From Apodemus sylvaticus (taxonomy: Eukaryota > Chordata > Mammalia > Rodentia > Muridae), in NCBI RefSeq assembly GCF_947179515.1, contig NC_067487.1:44255014-44319013 (forward strand): 64,000 bases of DNA, given 5' to 3'. Numbering within the stretch: the stretch's first letter is position 1; each line of letters opens with the position of its first letter. Below the pieces are notes generated by a model. That model ran no database searches. It had not been told where the DNA came from and saw only the letters and a program-made list of their open reading frames with translations. A program made the position numbers and the translations under genes. Of this stretch, positions 37,475-46,957 are shown in pieces.

Positions 37475-38135
37475 GACACAGTTGCTCCTCCTTTTCAAAG
37501 TAATCCGTTATAACAAAGTATTGCTTATATGGTTCATGCAAATAGGTTTAAAGTGTTGCTTAGACAATCTTATATTTAAGCGAAAACTACTTCCATCAAG
37601 AAATTGTACAAAAGAAAATGGACACACCAGCTGGATAAATCTATCATACGGAGGGGTGGAGGAGGCAGGCACTTTTAATTAGCTGAGTGAATACAGTTTG
37701 CTGAACACAGAAAGCACAGCCCTAGTCACATTAAAATGTGCCTAATTTTCTGTGAAAAAGTCCCATCTGAAAAGGCCTGACCACAGTCAATCATACTAAA
37801 AGCCACTGGTGCTTAATTTGATTTACCAATATAAAATGCAAATTAGGTTATTAAGTGGAGTGGCAGACAGAGTAGGGCCCCTTTCAAACCATCAAGTTAA
37901 ATGCAAGCAGACAGCAAACTGGCTGTGCAAAGAAAATTTTAGCATATTCGTTTGATTAGTGCTACAAAAATTTAATTAGGTTGGCTAATTACTTGACAAA
38001 TTGCTCTACACTAGAGAAAAGGCAGAGGAGATTTTTTTTTCTATTTTATCTTTTTCATTGCAAATATCCTGTGTGTATTTTAGCCCAAATGCTATCTGCC
38101 AATTTGCAAAAGCCTTATTAAATGAATAGAAGATG
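37475..38135. promoter_or_regulatory. Candidate conserved non-coding element (putative enhancer)
   Basis: About 660 bases free of recognisable repeats and microsatellites in a repeat-rich window. There are two exact octamer motifs ATGCAAAT (37536-37543 and 37836-37843). TAATTA homeodomain cores lie at 37676-37681, 37973-37978 and 37986-37991, and there are several ATTAG and TGATTAG variants. It has no useful ORF. Such motif density in unique DNA is typical of developmental enhancers, but AT-rich DNA gives these motifs by chance too. Conservation could not be tested here, so the call is an inference. Confidence 0.35.
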
Positions 38136-39700
38136 GTTTCTAACAATAGCAAATCGTATAATGCATATAATTAGGCAAGACCCACACCACTGTGCCCATG
38201 TGTCCATACTCTCTCCTGACTAAAAATATTTAACACAGTATTTATATGTAACTACTGTCAAAACAGATTATTAGGAAGCAGTCTATTGTTAAGGAAGAAA
38301 ATAGTGTACATGATATAGAAAATAGATGTTTGTAAAACTACTACCTCCCAGAGGTATTTGCTTGTAATAATTAAATGAAACCAAGGTGACATGCTGAGAT
38401 TTTTATCTCAGAATGGACCAGTCAGCCAAAGCGTATTTGATTGAGGTTAGAACTCAGAAACAGTTTAAAAAATGTTCATTTCCAATGACAGTTTGCTAAC
38501 ATTTTGTGAAACAATTTATTTTTTCCAAATGCCTCGTGTTTGTCATTGTTCATTTTCTTCTGTTTTTCCTCACTCTTACAGTGGGAGCGAGGAGATTTCA
38601 AACACTTAGGTTTGGGAAAGAGAGGCACGGGTGTGGCTCTAAGATCTTTCATGTCAAGATTTTACAGAGAGTTTAGGAGAGTTTGGAGAGGGTTAATCTC
38701 CATAAAAGGGCAAATGTGCATCTTAATAGAGAAAAATACACTCTTAAAAGAGCATCCAAGGAGAATAGGAAGTAGGCTTTATATAACCAGAGCATTCTTC
38801 ATAATATTCTGATTTTTCTGAGATGTCAATAAGTTTTTAAATTTTTGATTGTCAGAATATATAACAAAACTGTGAAAACTGAAGTACTATGATTTTATAA
38901 CAGATAATCACCTTGTCTGTTCAGATGAAGAAAGAATCCTATTTTATAAACATACATTACAGTCTGTAAGTAATACTGTATATAACCCCTTTTAGGGCAG
39001 CACCACTTGTAAGAAAACATTGTGAACTGAAATGTAGGCTATCTACTGTTTTTAAAATTAGTCTTTTGTAAGTGACGGTTGGGAAACATTTATTACACAT
39101 ACGTACGTTACAGATACACAGGCTTATGAGTTTATGAATCTTATCTTCATAGCCTTTTTCTGATCTCAACTCTTGCTGCTTTTTGTTGATATGGAGTAAA
39201 ATTCTAGGGAAAAGCTGTGGTCCTTGATCATGCATTTGGACATATCTTTTTATCCACACATTCTGGGAGTGCAGTCTTCTTAAGAATTGCTTTTATAAGA
39301 CATAGCTTAGAAGTATAAAGTCAACAGTAAAACAGACTTTTCTTGATATAGGAATACTATACTGGATGTCTTTTTCTTTATGTATTTGATGAATATATTT
39401 AATTTATCGTACTGTTATGTATTATTTGATAGACTGATGTATTAGAAACAATCTATCAAAAGTAATTCAAGTGAATGAGTTTAAAGTAGTAATATTATTG
39501 GCTTCCAAATATATTTTAAATTTTAAGAATGTGTTAACGTTGCTGGTTGTCCTTGAATGAATCTGGTAGTACATGAAAGGCATTGGATATAGCCTTAATA
39601 CAATGTATGAATTTTCCCAAAGAGTTAAACATAAAAAAACATATTGACCCATACAGCTAAATAGACAGCCTGAATTTATATATGATCTTTCTTAATGTCA
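38136..39700. other. Single-copy sequence with one good splice-acceptor-like site
   Basis: A long pyrimidine tract (38549-38577) ends in ACAG at 38578-38581 and is followed by purine-rich sequence. No matching donor or conserved frame was found, so no exon is called. No repeats were recognised. Confidence 0.35.
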
Positions 39701-40215
39701 TGAAAATTTTTGATTTTTGATTTACAATTTGTGATATAACATATGATATGTTCATATACAGTTTGAAATGACTTTAGTATACAAATACATACAATTGAGA
39801 TTTAATAATTATTATTACAAATCATATATATGCAATGTATATAGTATGAATTCAATTTTCTTTTGACTAATTGTCAAAGAGTTTTCATAAACTATTATCA
39901 ACGAAGTGCATTGTTGTTTTTCAAACAATTCATTTTTTATCATTTTTTCCCATTCTTTCAGAATTTCAAACAATAAATTTTGATTCTATTATTTCTTTTC
40001 TCCCTATGTTTCTTAGGTCTTATATTGTTTAGGGTTGAGGCTCAGGAAGGTTTGTTTTTTTTTTTTTTTTTGACTAATTTATTATGAATAGTTAGATTCA
40101 AAGCTTACAAATGCCAGCATTTTATGTGAACAATGGTAATTTTGGAGATTAAAACATTTGATAACATCTCACCGTCCAAATTTGGATAAACACAATAGTA
40201 TCATTTCCTGGATTG

Positions 40216-40217
<2 letters not shown>
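39701..40217. other. AT-rich sequence with a T-run at 40051-40070
   Basis: The T-run could mark a very worn retroposon tail, but nothing recognisable adjoins it. Confidence 0.35.

Positions 40218-40247
<30 letters not shown>
40218..40247. repeat. (CA)n microsatellite
   Basis: Pure CA run followed by a purine patch (GAGGGGGGAGGGAGAGAGG). Confidence 0.96.
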
Positions 40248-40250
<3 letters not shown>

Positions 40251-40514
40251 GGGGGAGGGAGAGAGGAAAAAATTTACACATAAAATGAAGATGGGCCTTG
40301 GAAATGGCTTAATTGGCAACAGGAGGTATGGTGAAAGCAAACCTGGTTCAAATCTTCAGGAAAAATATCAAAACCATGTATGGCAGGAATGCAGGTCCTC
40401 ATCCCAGTGTTATAGGACAGATATATGTACATCTCTGGACTTCACAGGCCAGCAATCATAGCCGAAAAGTTAAGTCTTAGGCTTACTAAAAGTCCTCTGT
40501 TAAAAAGGTAAAAA

Positions 40515-40760
40515 TGTCTCATTCATTCTTAGTGGGACTATACTGGATCCAGCTACTCTGAAAATCAGTGCTTAGAATCCTCAATGAGCTAAAAGCCAAT
40601 CTACTATATGATCCAGGAATATCAATCTTTGGTATATGCCCAAAAGATTCAACATCCTGTCCCACAGATAACACCTCTGCCATGTTCATTGTATCTCTAT
40701 TTACAATAGGTAGGGAATACAAACAACACCAACGGCCTTTAATGGAGGGGTAATGAAGAT
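40515..40760 (+). mobile_element. Old L1 ORF2 C-terminal fragment
   Basis: The plus-strand translation keeps the ORF2 C-terminal pattern: LLYDPGISIFGICPKDS, AMFIVSLFTIGREYKQHQ and RPLMEG before a stop. These correspond to LLxDPAIPLLGIYPEDS, TMFIAALFIIARxWKEPR in the young copies. Strongly diverged. Confidence 0.75.
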
Positions 40761-40899
40761 GTAGCCCTGTTTTCCCAGATTCAATACCCAAGTCACATTC
40801 CCGACATTGCAACAGAACACCAGCTGCAGTCTTCCTTCCCCTCTTTTCATAATTCCTTTGGATTCTCAGTCTATCTCTTTGTAACCTCTCTCCTCCCAC

Positions 40900-41895
40900 T
40901 TGGTTGTTTGATTCCTCCCATCACACAAGACACTCCTGCCAGCAAACCAGGTAAGCTGTCATATGAGGGTAAGGTCCATATAGCGGTGGGAAATAAACAA
41001 ACAGCAAGGGAAAAGGGTTTGGGGGGAGTGGAAAATGAAATAACTGAGAGGGTGGTAAATAGAAGGAGCGACGGAGGAAAAGGAAATTATAGTAAGGATG
41101 TATGAAAAACTGGTGAGAAATGTACTTAGTGAATATTACCTATTATAACATATATGTCTAATGAACAGACGTATAGAGCTTATGTTACATCTGCTAAGCC
41201 CATGCTGACAAGGCTCTGTTCTAGACTATTTAACAGAATCCCAGCACCAATCCTGAGGAAGCCCCCCCCCCCCGCTTTTGAGATCTTGCTCCTGATTCTC
41301 CAAGAACTTCCCAAAAGTTAATAGGCTATTTGTGTTGCTTTTGAAGCCCTCACAGAAACATAAGACAAATCTCAATTGCTGAGGATAACCAGAAACTTTC
41401 AACATAGGATACAAGCCTCTGAGCTTGACCTAATTTGAAAACCCTCACCCTGAGGACTAGCCCTTATACACTCAAAGGCGCCATAAAATCTTCCAAAGGG
41501 AGCAAAATAATCAATAGTCATTCTTAGCTATGGTGCCTAAAAATTATGAACACCTTCAGGGCACAATAACCATAAGGAAGTGATTATAGCATGGATACCA
41601 GCATCTTTCTCAATGGGCATAAGGTTCACTCAGTAATAGTATCATGCTAATACTGGGAACCTAGTCAACTATCCAAGGCTAGCGCAGTCAACCGCCACTG
41701 AACCAGCACAATCTCTAAACATATTCTAAACATTTACAGAGGAAATTTCATAGGGCCTCAACCACTGACAAAGAACTACAGACAACTAAGGGATATTGAG
41801 AGAGGGAGAAATACACTTTCCCAATTAAATCTCCTAACTAGGTATCTAATACTGAATAGTCAACTTCGATATCATGTACACATAAGTAACATTGT
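40900..41895 (+). mobile_element. Probable L1 3' UTR sequence
   Basis: A purine-rich stretch (41005-41095) and blocks such as GACAAAGAACTACAGACAAC, GAGAGAGGGAGAAATACAC, CTCCTAACTAGGTATCTAAT and CACATAAGTAACATTGTATAG resemble murid L1 3' UTR sequence. It is not clear that it belongs to the ORF2 fragment just upstream. A C10 run lies at 41263-41272. Confidence 0.5.
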
Positions 41896-42202
41896 ATAGA
41901 AGAATATTTAGGCTGGCTTACTTGCTATAAAAATGGCCAATGTAGTCATCATTTTAATGTCTTAATCTCTCATATGTCATTTTCTAAAAATGTCTGAAAA
42001 TCTCTTGTCACTGACAACACATGCATGGAACCAAATAACAGCACATATTCTCGCCTGTCCTGTGGTATCCCAGCCATTCCTGTTTAGAGTTATTCAGCTT
42101 TTAAGCAAAAGAAACCATTGAATTAAATTTTCCTAGATGCCAACTAAGTACCTCTTTTTTCATTAATTGTCCTTGGTTGAAAAAAAAAGATAAAAAATGT
42201 CT

Positions 42203-42599
42203 GTACTGGCTAGTTTCGTGTGTCAACTTGACACAGGCTGGAGTTATCACAGAGAGAGGAGTTTCAGTCGGGGAAGTGCCTTCGTGAGATCCAGCTGTGG
42301 GGCATTTTCTCAATTAGTGATTAGGTGGGGAGGGCCCCTTGTGGGTGGTACCACCTTTGGGCTGGTGTTCTTGGGTTCTATAAGAAAGCAGGCTGAGCAA
42401 GCCAGGGGAAGCAAGCCAGTAAGAAACATCCCTCCATGGCCTCTGCATCAGCTCCTGCTTCCTGACCTGCTTGAGTTCCAGTCCTGACTTCCTTTAGTGA
42501 TGAACTGCAACATGGAAGTGTAAGCTCAATAAACCCTTTCCTCCCCAACTTGCTTCTTGGTCATGATGTTTGTGCAGGAATAGAAACCCTGACTAAGAC
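42203..42599. mobile_element. Murid interspersed repeat (about 400 bp), family not named
   Basis: A little-diverged copy of a very common murid repeat. It begins GTACTGGCTAGTTTCGTGTG, contains TCCATGGCCTCTGCATCAGC and AGCTCAATAAACCCTTTCC, and ends GAAACCCTGACTAAGAC. AATGTCT occurs directly on both sides (42196-42202 and 42600-42606), a likely 7-bp target-site duplication. No protein is encoded. Confidence 0.8.
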
Positions 42600-42606
42600 A
42601 ATGTCT

Positions 42607-44438
42607 TTACCTTAAAGAGTGGCTCTGAAATATTACCTGAGGAACTGAGTTCCTCAGAGAACTATTATTAAATGGACTTGACTTTATAGTGACATGACAT
42701 TAAACTAGTACTATTATCACTGATTCACATCATGTTCTAATGAGAAAAAAATATAATGGCACGCAAAAAAGAGTTCTGTTGAAAATGTAATTACTGCAGT
42801 ATCTTCTGAAAATAAATAAGAAATGTATTTTGCCTTTTATTATTTCCCTGTTTCTGGAACAATGCTTTTTATATAGTGATTTAACTTTCCCCCAATAGCA
42901 GATACATTATTATGTAGTCTTTTCTCTTGAATGGATTATTTTTTAATTTTTTTGATGTGTGTATGTGTGCAGACAGAAACGCTTCTGAGTTGTAGCGATT
43001 TGGAGAATTCCCAGAATAGGTTGTGGCTGCTTTGCTACTGATTCTGTCCTCGTTCCTCTGAAGAGTTAAAAGCAGTTGGCACAAGTCACAATAACAAAGA
43101 CCTGTCTGTGTGGAGATCCTGAAGTAAGATCCAGCCAGGTTGACTGCTGTCTGTAGGCATGCATCCATCAGTGTGATCCTTTCTTGGCTTGAAAAATCAG
43201 CTTCATTTTTTCTCTCCCTATTAAAGGTTATAATCAAGACCTCCATCATTTCAATGTGATCTATAGAAGGCCCTTCTTAGGAGTAAAATATACATCCTAC
43301 AAAGCAAATTGTCTGTTTTTACCTTGAGACTAAAGCTCTTATAGAAGTACCTGCGAACAATGCTATCACATACAATGAGCCTTCTAAAGCTTAATCAATT
43401 GCTTACGTCTAAAATGTCTAATAGGCTCCTTGCCTGATAAAGACCTGGCTTCTTTTATTTCCTAATATTCTCTAAAGTATTAGTTACACATATGTGAAAC
43501 ATTCCTAGTTTATCATGATACTGGAAGTCTAATATTACAAACTGTGAATATGTTATAGACACCCGAGAAAACAGGAACAGTGTGCTGGGTGACCATTAGG
43601 CCATTGTAGTCCCAGTGTGAATTCTTAGTAAAGGGAGATAAACACTGAATGTGTAGAGAAAGCTACTCCCTTTCTTTTCTTCTTTATACTAGAAATTTTA
43701 ATTGAATGTTAACATAAACTAGTCACATAATACTCAGATAAAAATAATTCCTCAGACTTGTGTAAATTTAAAACTTTTCAAAATTAAAAAACGATTTCCT
43801 GTGATATCAAGTTATTTTAAAATTTTAGCTCTGTCCTTTATGAATTTGTTAAAAGCAATCATAAACACTAAGGTTTTTAAATCTGAAAATAAAATTCCAA
43901 GATTCAATATTAAGTGTACTTTTATAGTAAGAGACACTCAAAAATAGAAACATACTCAGATGTTTTCTTTAAAATCTTCTTATTTGAACATTACATTTCT
44001 TTTTTGACTGAGTTTTTCTCAATTGCATTTCTTTCTAAAGATATCTTTTCTTATATGATACTCATGATATATTATAATATATTACAAGTTGACACAAACA
44101 CTAAATATTGAAGGAGTACTTGTTTTAACAGTAGCAAATCCAGTTTAGACATGAGGATACTTTAAAATAAAGTTAGGGCAAACATGTAGGAGCAGGAAGG
44201 AAATACGTGTCATGAAAATAATTTCAATATAGGGAGAGGTTTTATGCTTTGATTTTATTTTGACTTACACTTTCAAATATTTACCTTTCAAATGTTCCTT
44301 CCAAATAAAAGTAAAGATTTTGTAGAATTACTGGTATGCAGCTATAGGCAAAAAATCATTTTCCTTAGTTTAAAACATCTAATTAATAGTTAAGGACTGT
44401 GCCATAAAGTATTGAATAAACATAAATAAATAAAAAAT
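42607..44438. other. Single-copy sequence without a supported gene
   Basis: A 122-codon minus-strand frame (42881-43249) has no domain I recognise; it is discussed as a finding. The region 43010-43250 is less AT-rich than its surroundings. No repeats were recognised. Confidence 0.4.
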
Positions 44439-44447
44439 AAATAATTG

Positions 44448-45638
44448 GCGGCAGCGGCAGCGGTAGCAGTGGCTGCTCTAGCTGAAGGGCCATCAGCGGT
44501 GGAACCAAGGCGACACAGGGTCCAGTTAGGCCCTGCGCCCATGACCACTGACCTTCGCTGACCAGCCGGGCGGCAAGCAACTGCGGTTCTGCGGAGCCTT
44601 TCGCTGCACGGAAGCCACTTCAGAACTCGGCTTCCCGCCAGTCAGGAGAGACTCACCTCCATTTTGATCCCGGGCTCCAGAGATCGGTCAGACTGAGGTA
44701 CACAAACATAATCCTAGGCCCAACACCGCAGGGGTCTGAGCCAGACAGGCGTTGGCCTGCACCCAGGCCCTGGGCTGTTCGAGTGGCCATCGGGGCGCCA
44801 ACCCAGCCAGGAGTTTTTTTTTTTGCCCCGGCCGGCACACGCGCCGCCATTTTGCCTACAGGAGCCAGAGTGCTCGGGAGGGCAGAGACTGCTAACAAGC
44901 GTAGCCTGAGGATAACAAAACGGGGGTCTAGGCCCCAAAAGGCACAGGACTGACCCCAAGAACTGGGCGGCTTGGTGGGCCATCTGTGTGTCAACCCGCC
45001 CAGGAGGTTATTAGCACAACAGACTCTCCCGGTGCTTTCGGGGAGCGCGGACGCGCACGCCCGCCATCCGGGTCACCTGGCGGACCCAAATAACAGTCAT
45101 AGCCCTAGGGGAACTTTGCTCGGACCTTGGCCTCCCAGGCTTTTGCCTGGACTCAGGGCCCGGGCGACAAGGCTAACCTAGTGTGAGCCAGCCCGGTTGG
45201 GGAAATCGGCTGCCCAGCGGAGTGAGCGGAACACAGGGGAGGTCACAGCAACATACACCTTCGGAGCTCCCTGGGGGTGCACACGGGTTCCATCTGGCCC
45301 ACAGACACAATCTGGGGCAAGGCCTCAGGCAGAAGCCCTCAGGTCAACTCTCTCCGCTTCAGATCAGCCTGGGTGGCCGCCACATCTCCAGGTCCCTCAA
45401 GAGGCTAGTGGGGGCTTCCGGGCGGCCAGCTGGGAGAAGTCGGTGTGCTCCAATAAATCCTGCGGGCCCCAGCGGGAGCCTTCAGGTGCCTGCTTCGGGA
45501 TCTGAACAGCCTGGACAACAGCACCCTGTCTACAGGCAGTGCAGAGTGTAAGCTGTGCACCAGAGGCCAACGGGGAAGGGGCAGCTTGCACTGGTGAGTC
45601 CAGCACTGACAAGACCAAGTAACACCAGTGAGAGCTAG
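44448..45638 (+). promoter_or_regulatory. L1-A 5' UTR / internal promoter region
   Basis: About 1.19 kb, clearly the most CpG-rich stretch in the window (GGCGGCAGCGGCAGCGG start, many CG dinucleotides). By family knowledge this region holds the internal Pol II promoter. It contains at least two repeat units: GTGGCCATCGGGGCGCCAAC (44783) and GTGGGCCATCTGTGTGTCAA (44975) begin matching blocks 192 bases apart, both running to a CCAGGAG or CCCAGGAG. The CCATTTTG that opens each unit (near 44659 and 44848) also recurs. The units do not resemble the mouse A or Tf monomers as I recall them. Confidence 0.8.
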
Positions 45639-46898
45639 ATGGCAAAAGGCAAACGCAGGAACGTCACTAACAGAAATCAAGGCAATATGGCAACATCTGA
45701 ACCAAATTCTCCTCTACCAGCAAGTCCTGGATACCCCATCACACCAGTAAAACAAGATTTGGATTTAAAATCACTGGTCATGATGCTAGTACAGGAACAC
45801 ATGAAGGACATTCAGGAGAAAATGGATCAAAAGTTAGAAGCCTTTGCAAGGGAAACACAAAAATCATTGAAAGAAATACAGGAGAATACAAAAGCCAACA
45901 AGGAGGAAATGCAAAAAACACTTAGAGAAATACAGGAGAACTTTGGTCAACAGGCTGAGGTCATGAAAGACGAAACACAAAAATCTCTTAAAGAAATACA
46001 GGAGAACTTTGGTCAACAGGCTGAGGTCATGAAAGAAAAAACACAAAAATCTCTTAAAGAATTACAGGAAAGCACAAACAAGCAAGTGAAGGAGCTAAGC
46101 AAAACCATCCAGGATCTAAAATCAGAAGTAGAAACAACTAAGAAAACTCAAAAGGAGACAACTTTGGAGATAGAAAGCCTTGGGAAGAAATCAGGGGACA
46201 GAAATGCAAATATCAACAACAGAATACAAGAAATAGAAGAAAGAATCTCAGATGCTGAAGATTCCATAGAAACCATGGACTCAACAGTTAAAGAAAATGC
46301 AAAATGCAAAAAGCTTGTAACCCAAAATATCCAGGAAATCCAGGACACAATGAGAAGACCAAACCTAAGGATTATAGGCATAGATGAGAGTGAAGATTTA
46401 CAACTTAAAGGGCCAGCAAATATCTTCAATAAAATTATGGAAGAAAACTTCCCTAACCTAAAGAGAGAGATGCCCATGAATATACAAGAAGCCTACAGAA
46501 CTCCAAACAGACTGGACCAGAACAGAAATACTTCCCGTCACATAATAATCAAAACACCAAATGTTCTAAACAAAGAAAGAATATTAAAGGCAGTAAGAGA
46601 AAAAGGCCAAGTAACATATAAAGGAAGACCTATCAGAATCACAGCAGACTTTTCACCTGAGACTATGAAGGCTAGAAGGTCCTGGGCAGATCTCATGCAG
46701 ACTCTAAGAGAACACAAATGCCAACCAAAACTACTATATCCAGCAAAACTCTCAATCACCATAGATGGAGAAACTAAGATATTTCACGACAAAACCAAGT
46801 TCACCCAATATCTATCCACAAACCCAGCCCTAAAAAGGATAATAGGAGGACAACACCAATACAAGGAGGGAAACTTCACCCTGAAAAAAGCAAGATAG
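45639..46898 (+). CDS. L1 ORF1 protein (RNA-binding chaperone), intact
   Basis: A 419-residue ORF1p, which binds L1 RNA as a trimer and acts as a nucleic-acid chaperone in the cytoplasmic RNP. It has a basic N-terminus (MAKGKRRNVTNRNQGNM), a long coiled coil (about residues 55-215) of ETQKSLKEIQEN-type units, an RRM domain (about 235-325, with NLRIIGIDESEDLQLKG) and a C-terminal domain (about 330-400, with TADFSPETMKARRSWADL). It is longer than the usual 357-371 residues of mouse ORF1p because the coiled coil contains extra units, including an exact-length 66-bp tandem duplication (45927-45992 and 45993-46058). The ATG opens the family N-terminus and no upstream in-frame start fits better. 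The frame is fully open. Confidence 0.97.
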   Translation: MAKGKRRNVTNRNQGNMATSEPNSPLPASPGYPITPVKQDLDLKSLVMMLVQEHMKDIQEKMDQKLEAFARETQKSLKEIQENTKANKEEMQKTLREIQENFGQQAEVMKDETQKSLKEIQENFGQQAEVMKEKTQKSLKELQESTNKQVKELSKTIQDLKSEVETTKKTQKETTLEIESLGKKSGDRNANINNRIQEIEERISDAEDSIETMDSTVKENAKCKKLVTQNIQEIQDTMRRPNLRIIGIDESEDLQLKGPANIFNKIMEENFPNLKREMPMNIQEAYRTPNRLDQNRNTSRHIIIKTPNVLNKERILKAVREKGQVTYKGRPIRITADFSPETMKARRSWADLMQTLREHKCQPKLLYPAKLSITIDGETKIFHDKTKFTQYLSTNPALKRIIGGQHQYKEGNFTLKKAR

Positions 46899-46957
46899 TA
46901 ACCTTTCATCAAACCCAAAAGAAGTTAAGCAATCAAATTTAAAAAATAACGTCAAAA

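Noticed and set aside
44972..45551. Overlapping plus-strand frames in the CpG-rich L1-A 5' UTR (69-122 codons) as an upstream gene
   Set aside because: Several frames are open at once because GC-rich DNA has few stops; the region is the L1 promoter and untranslated leader.
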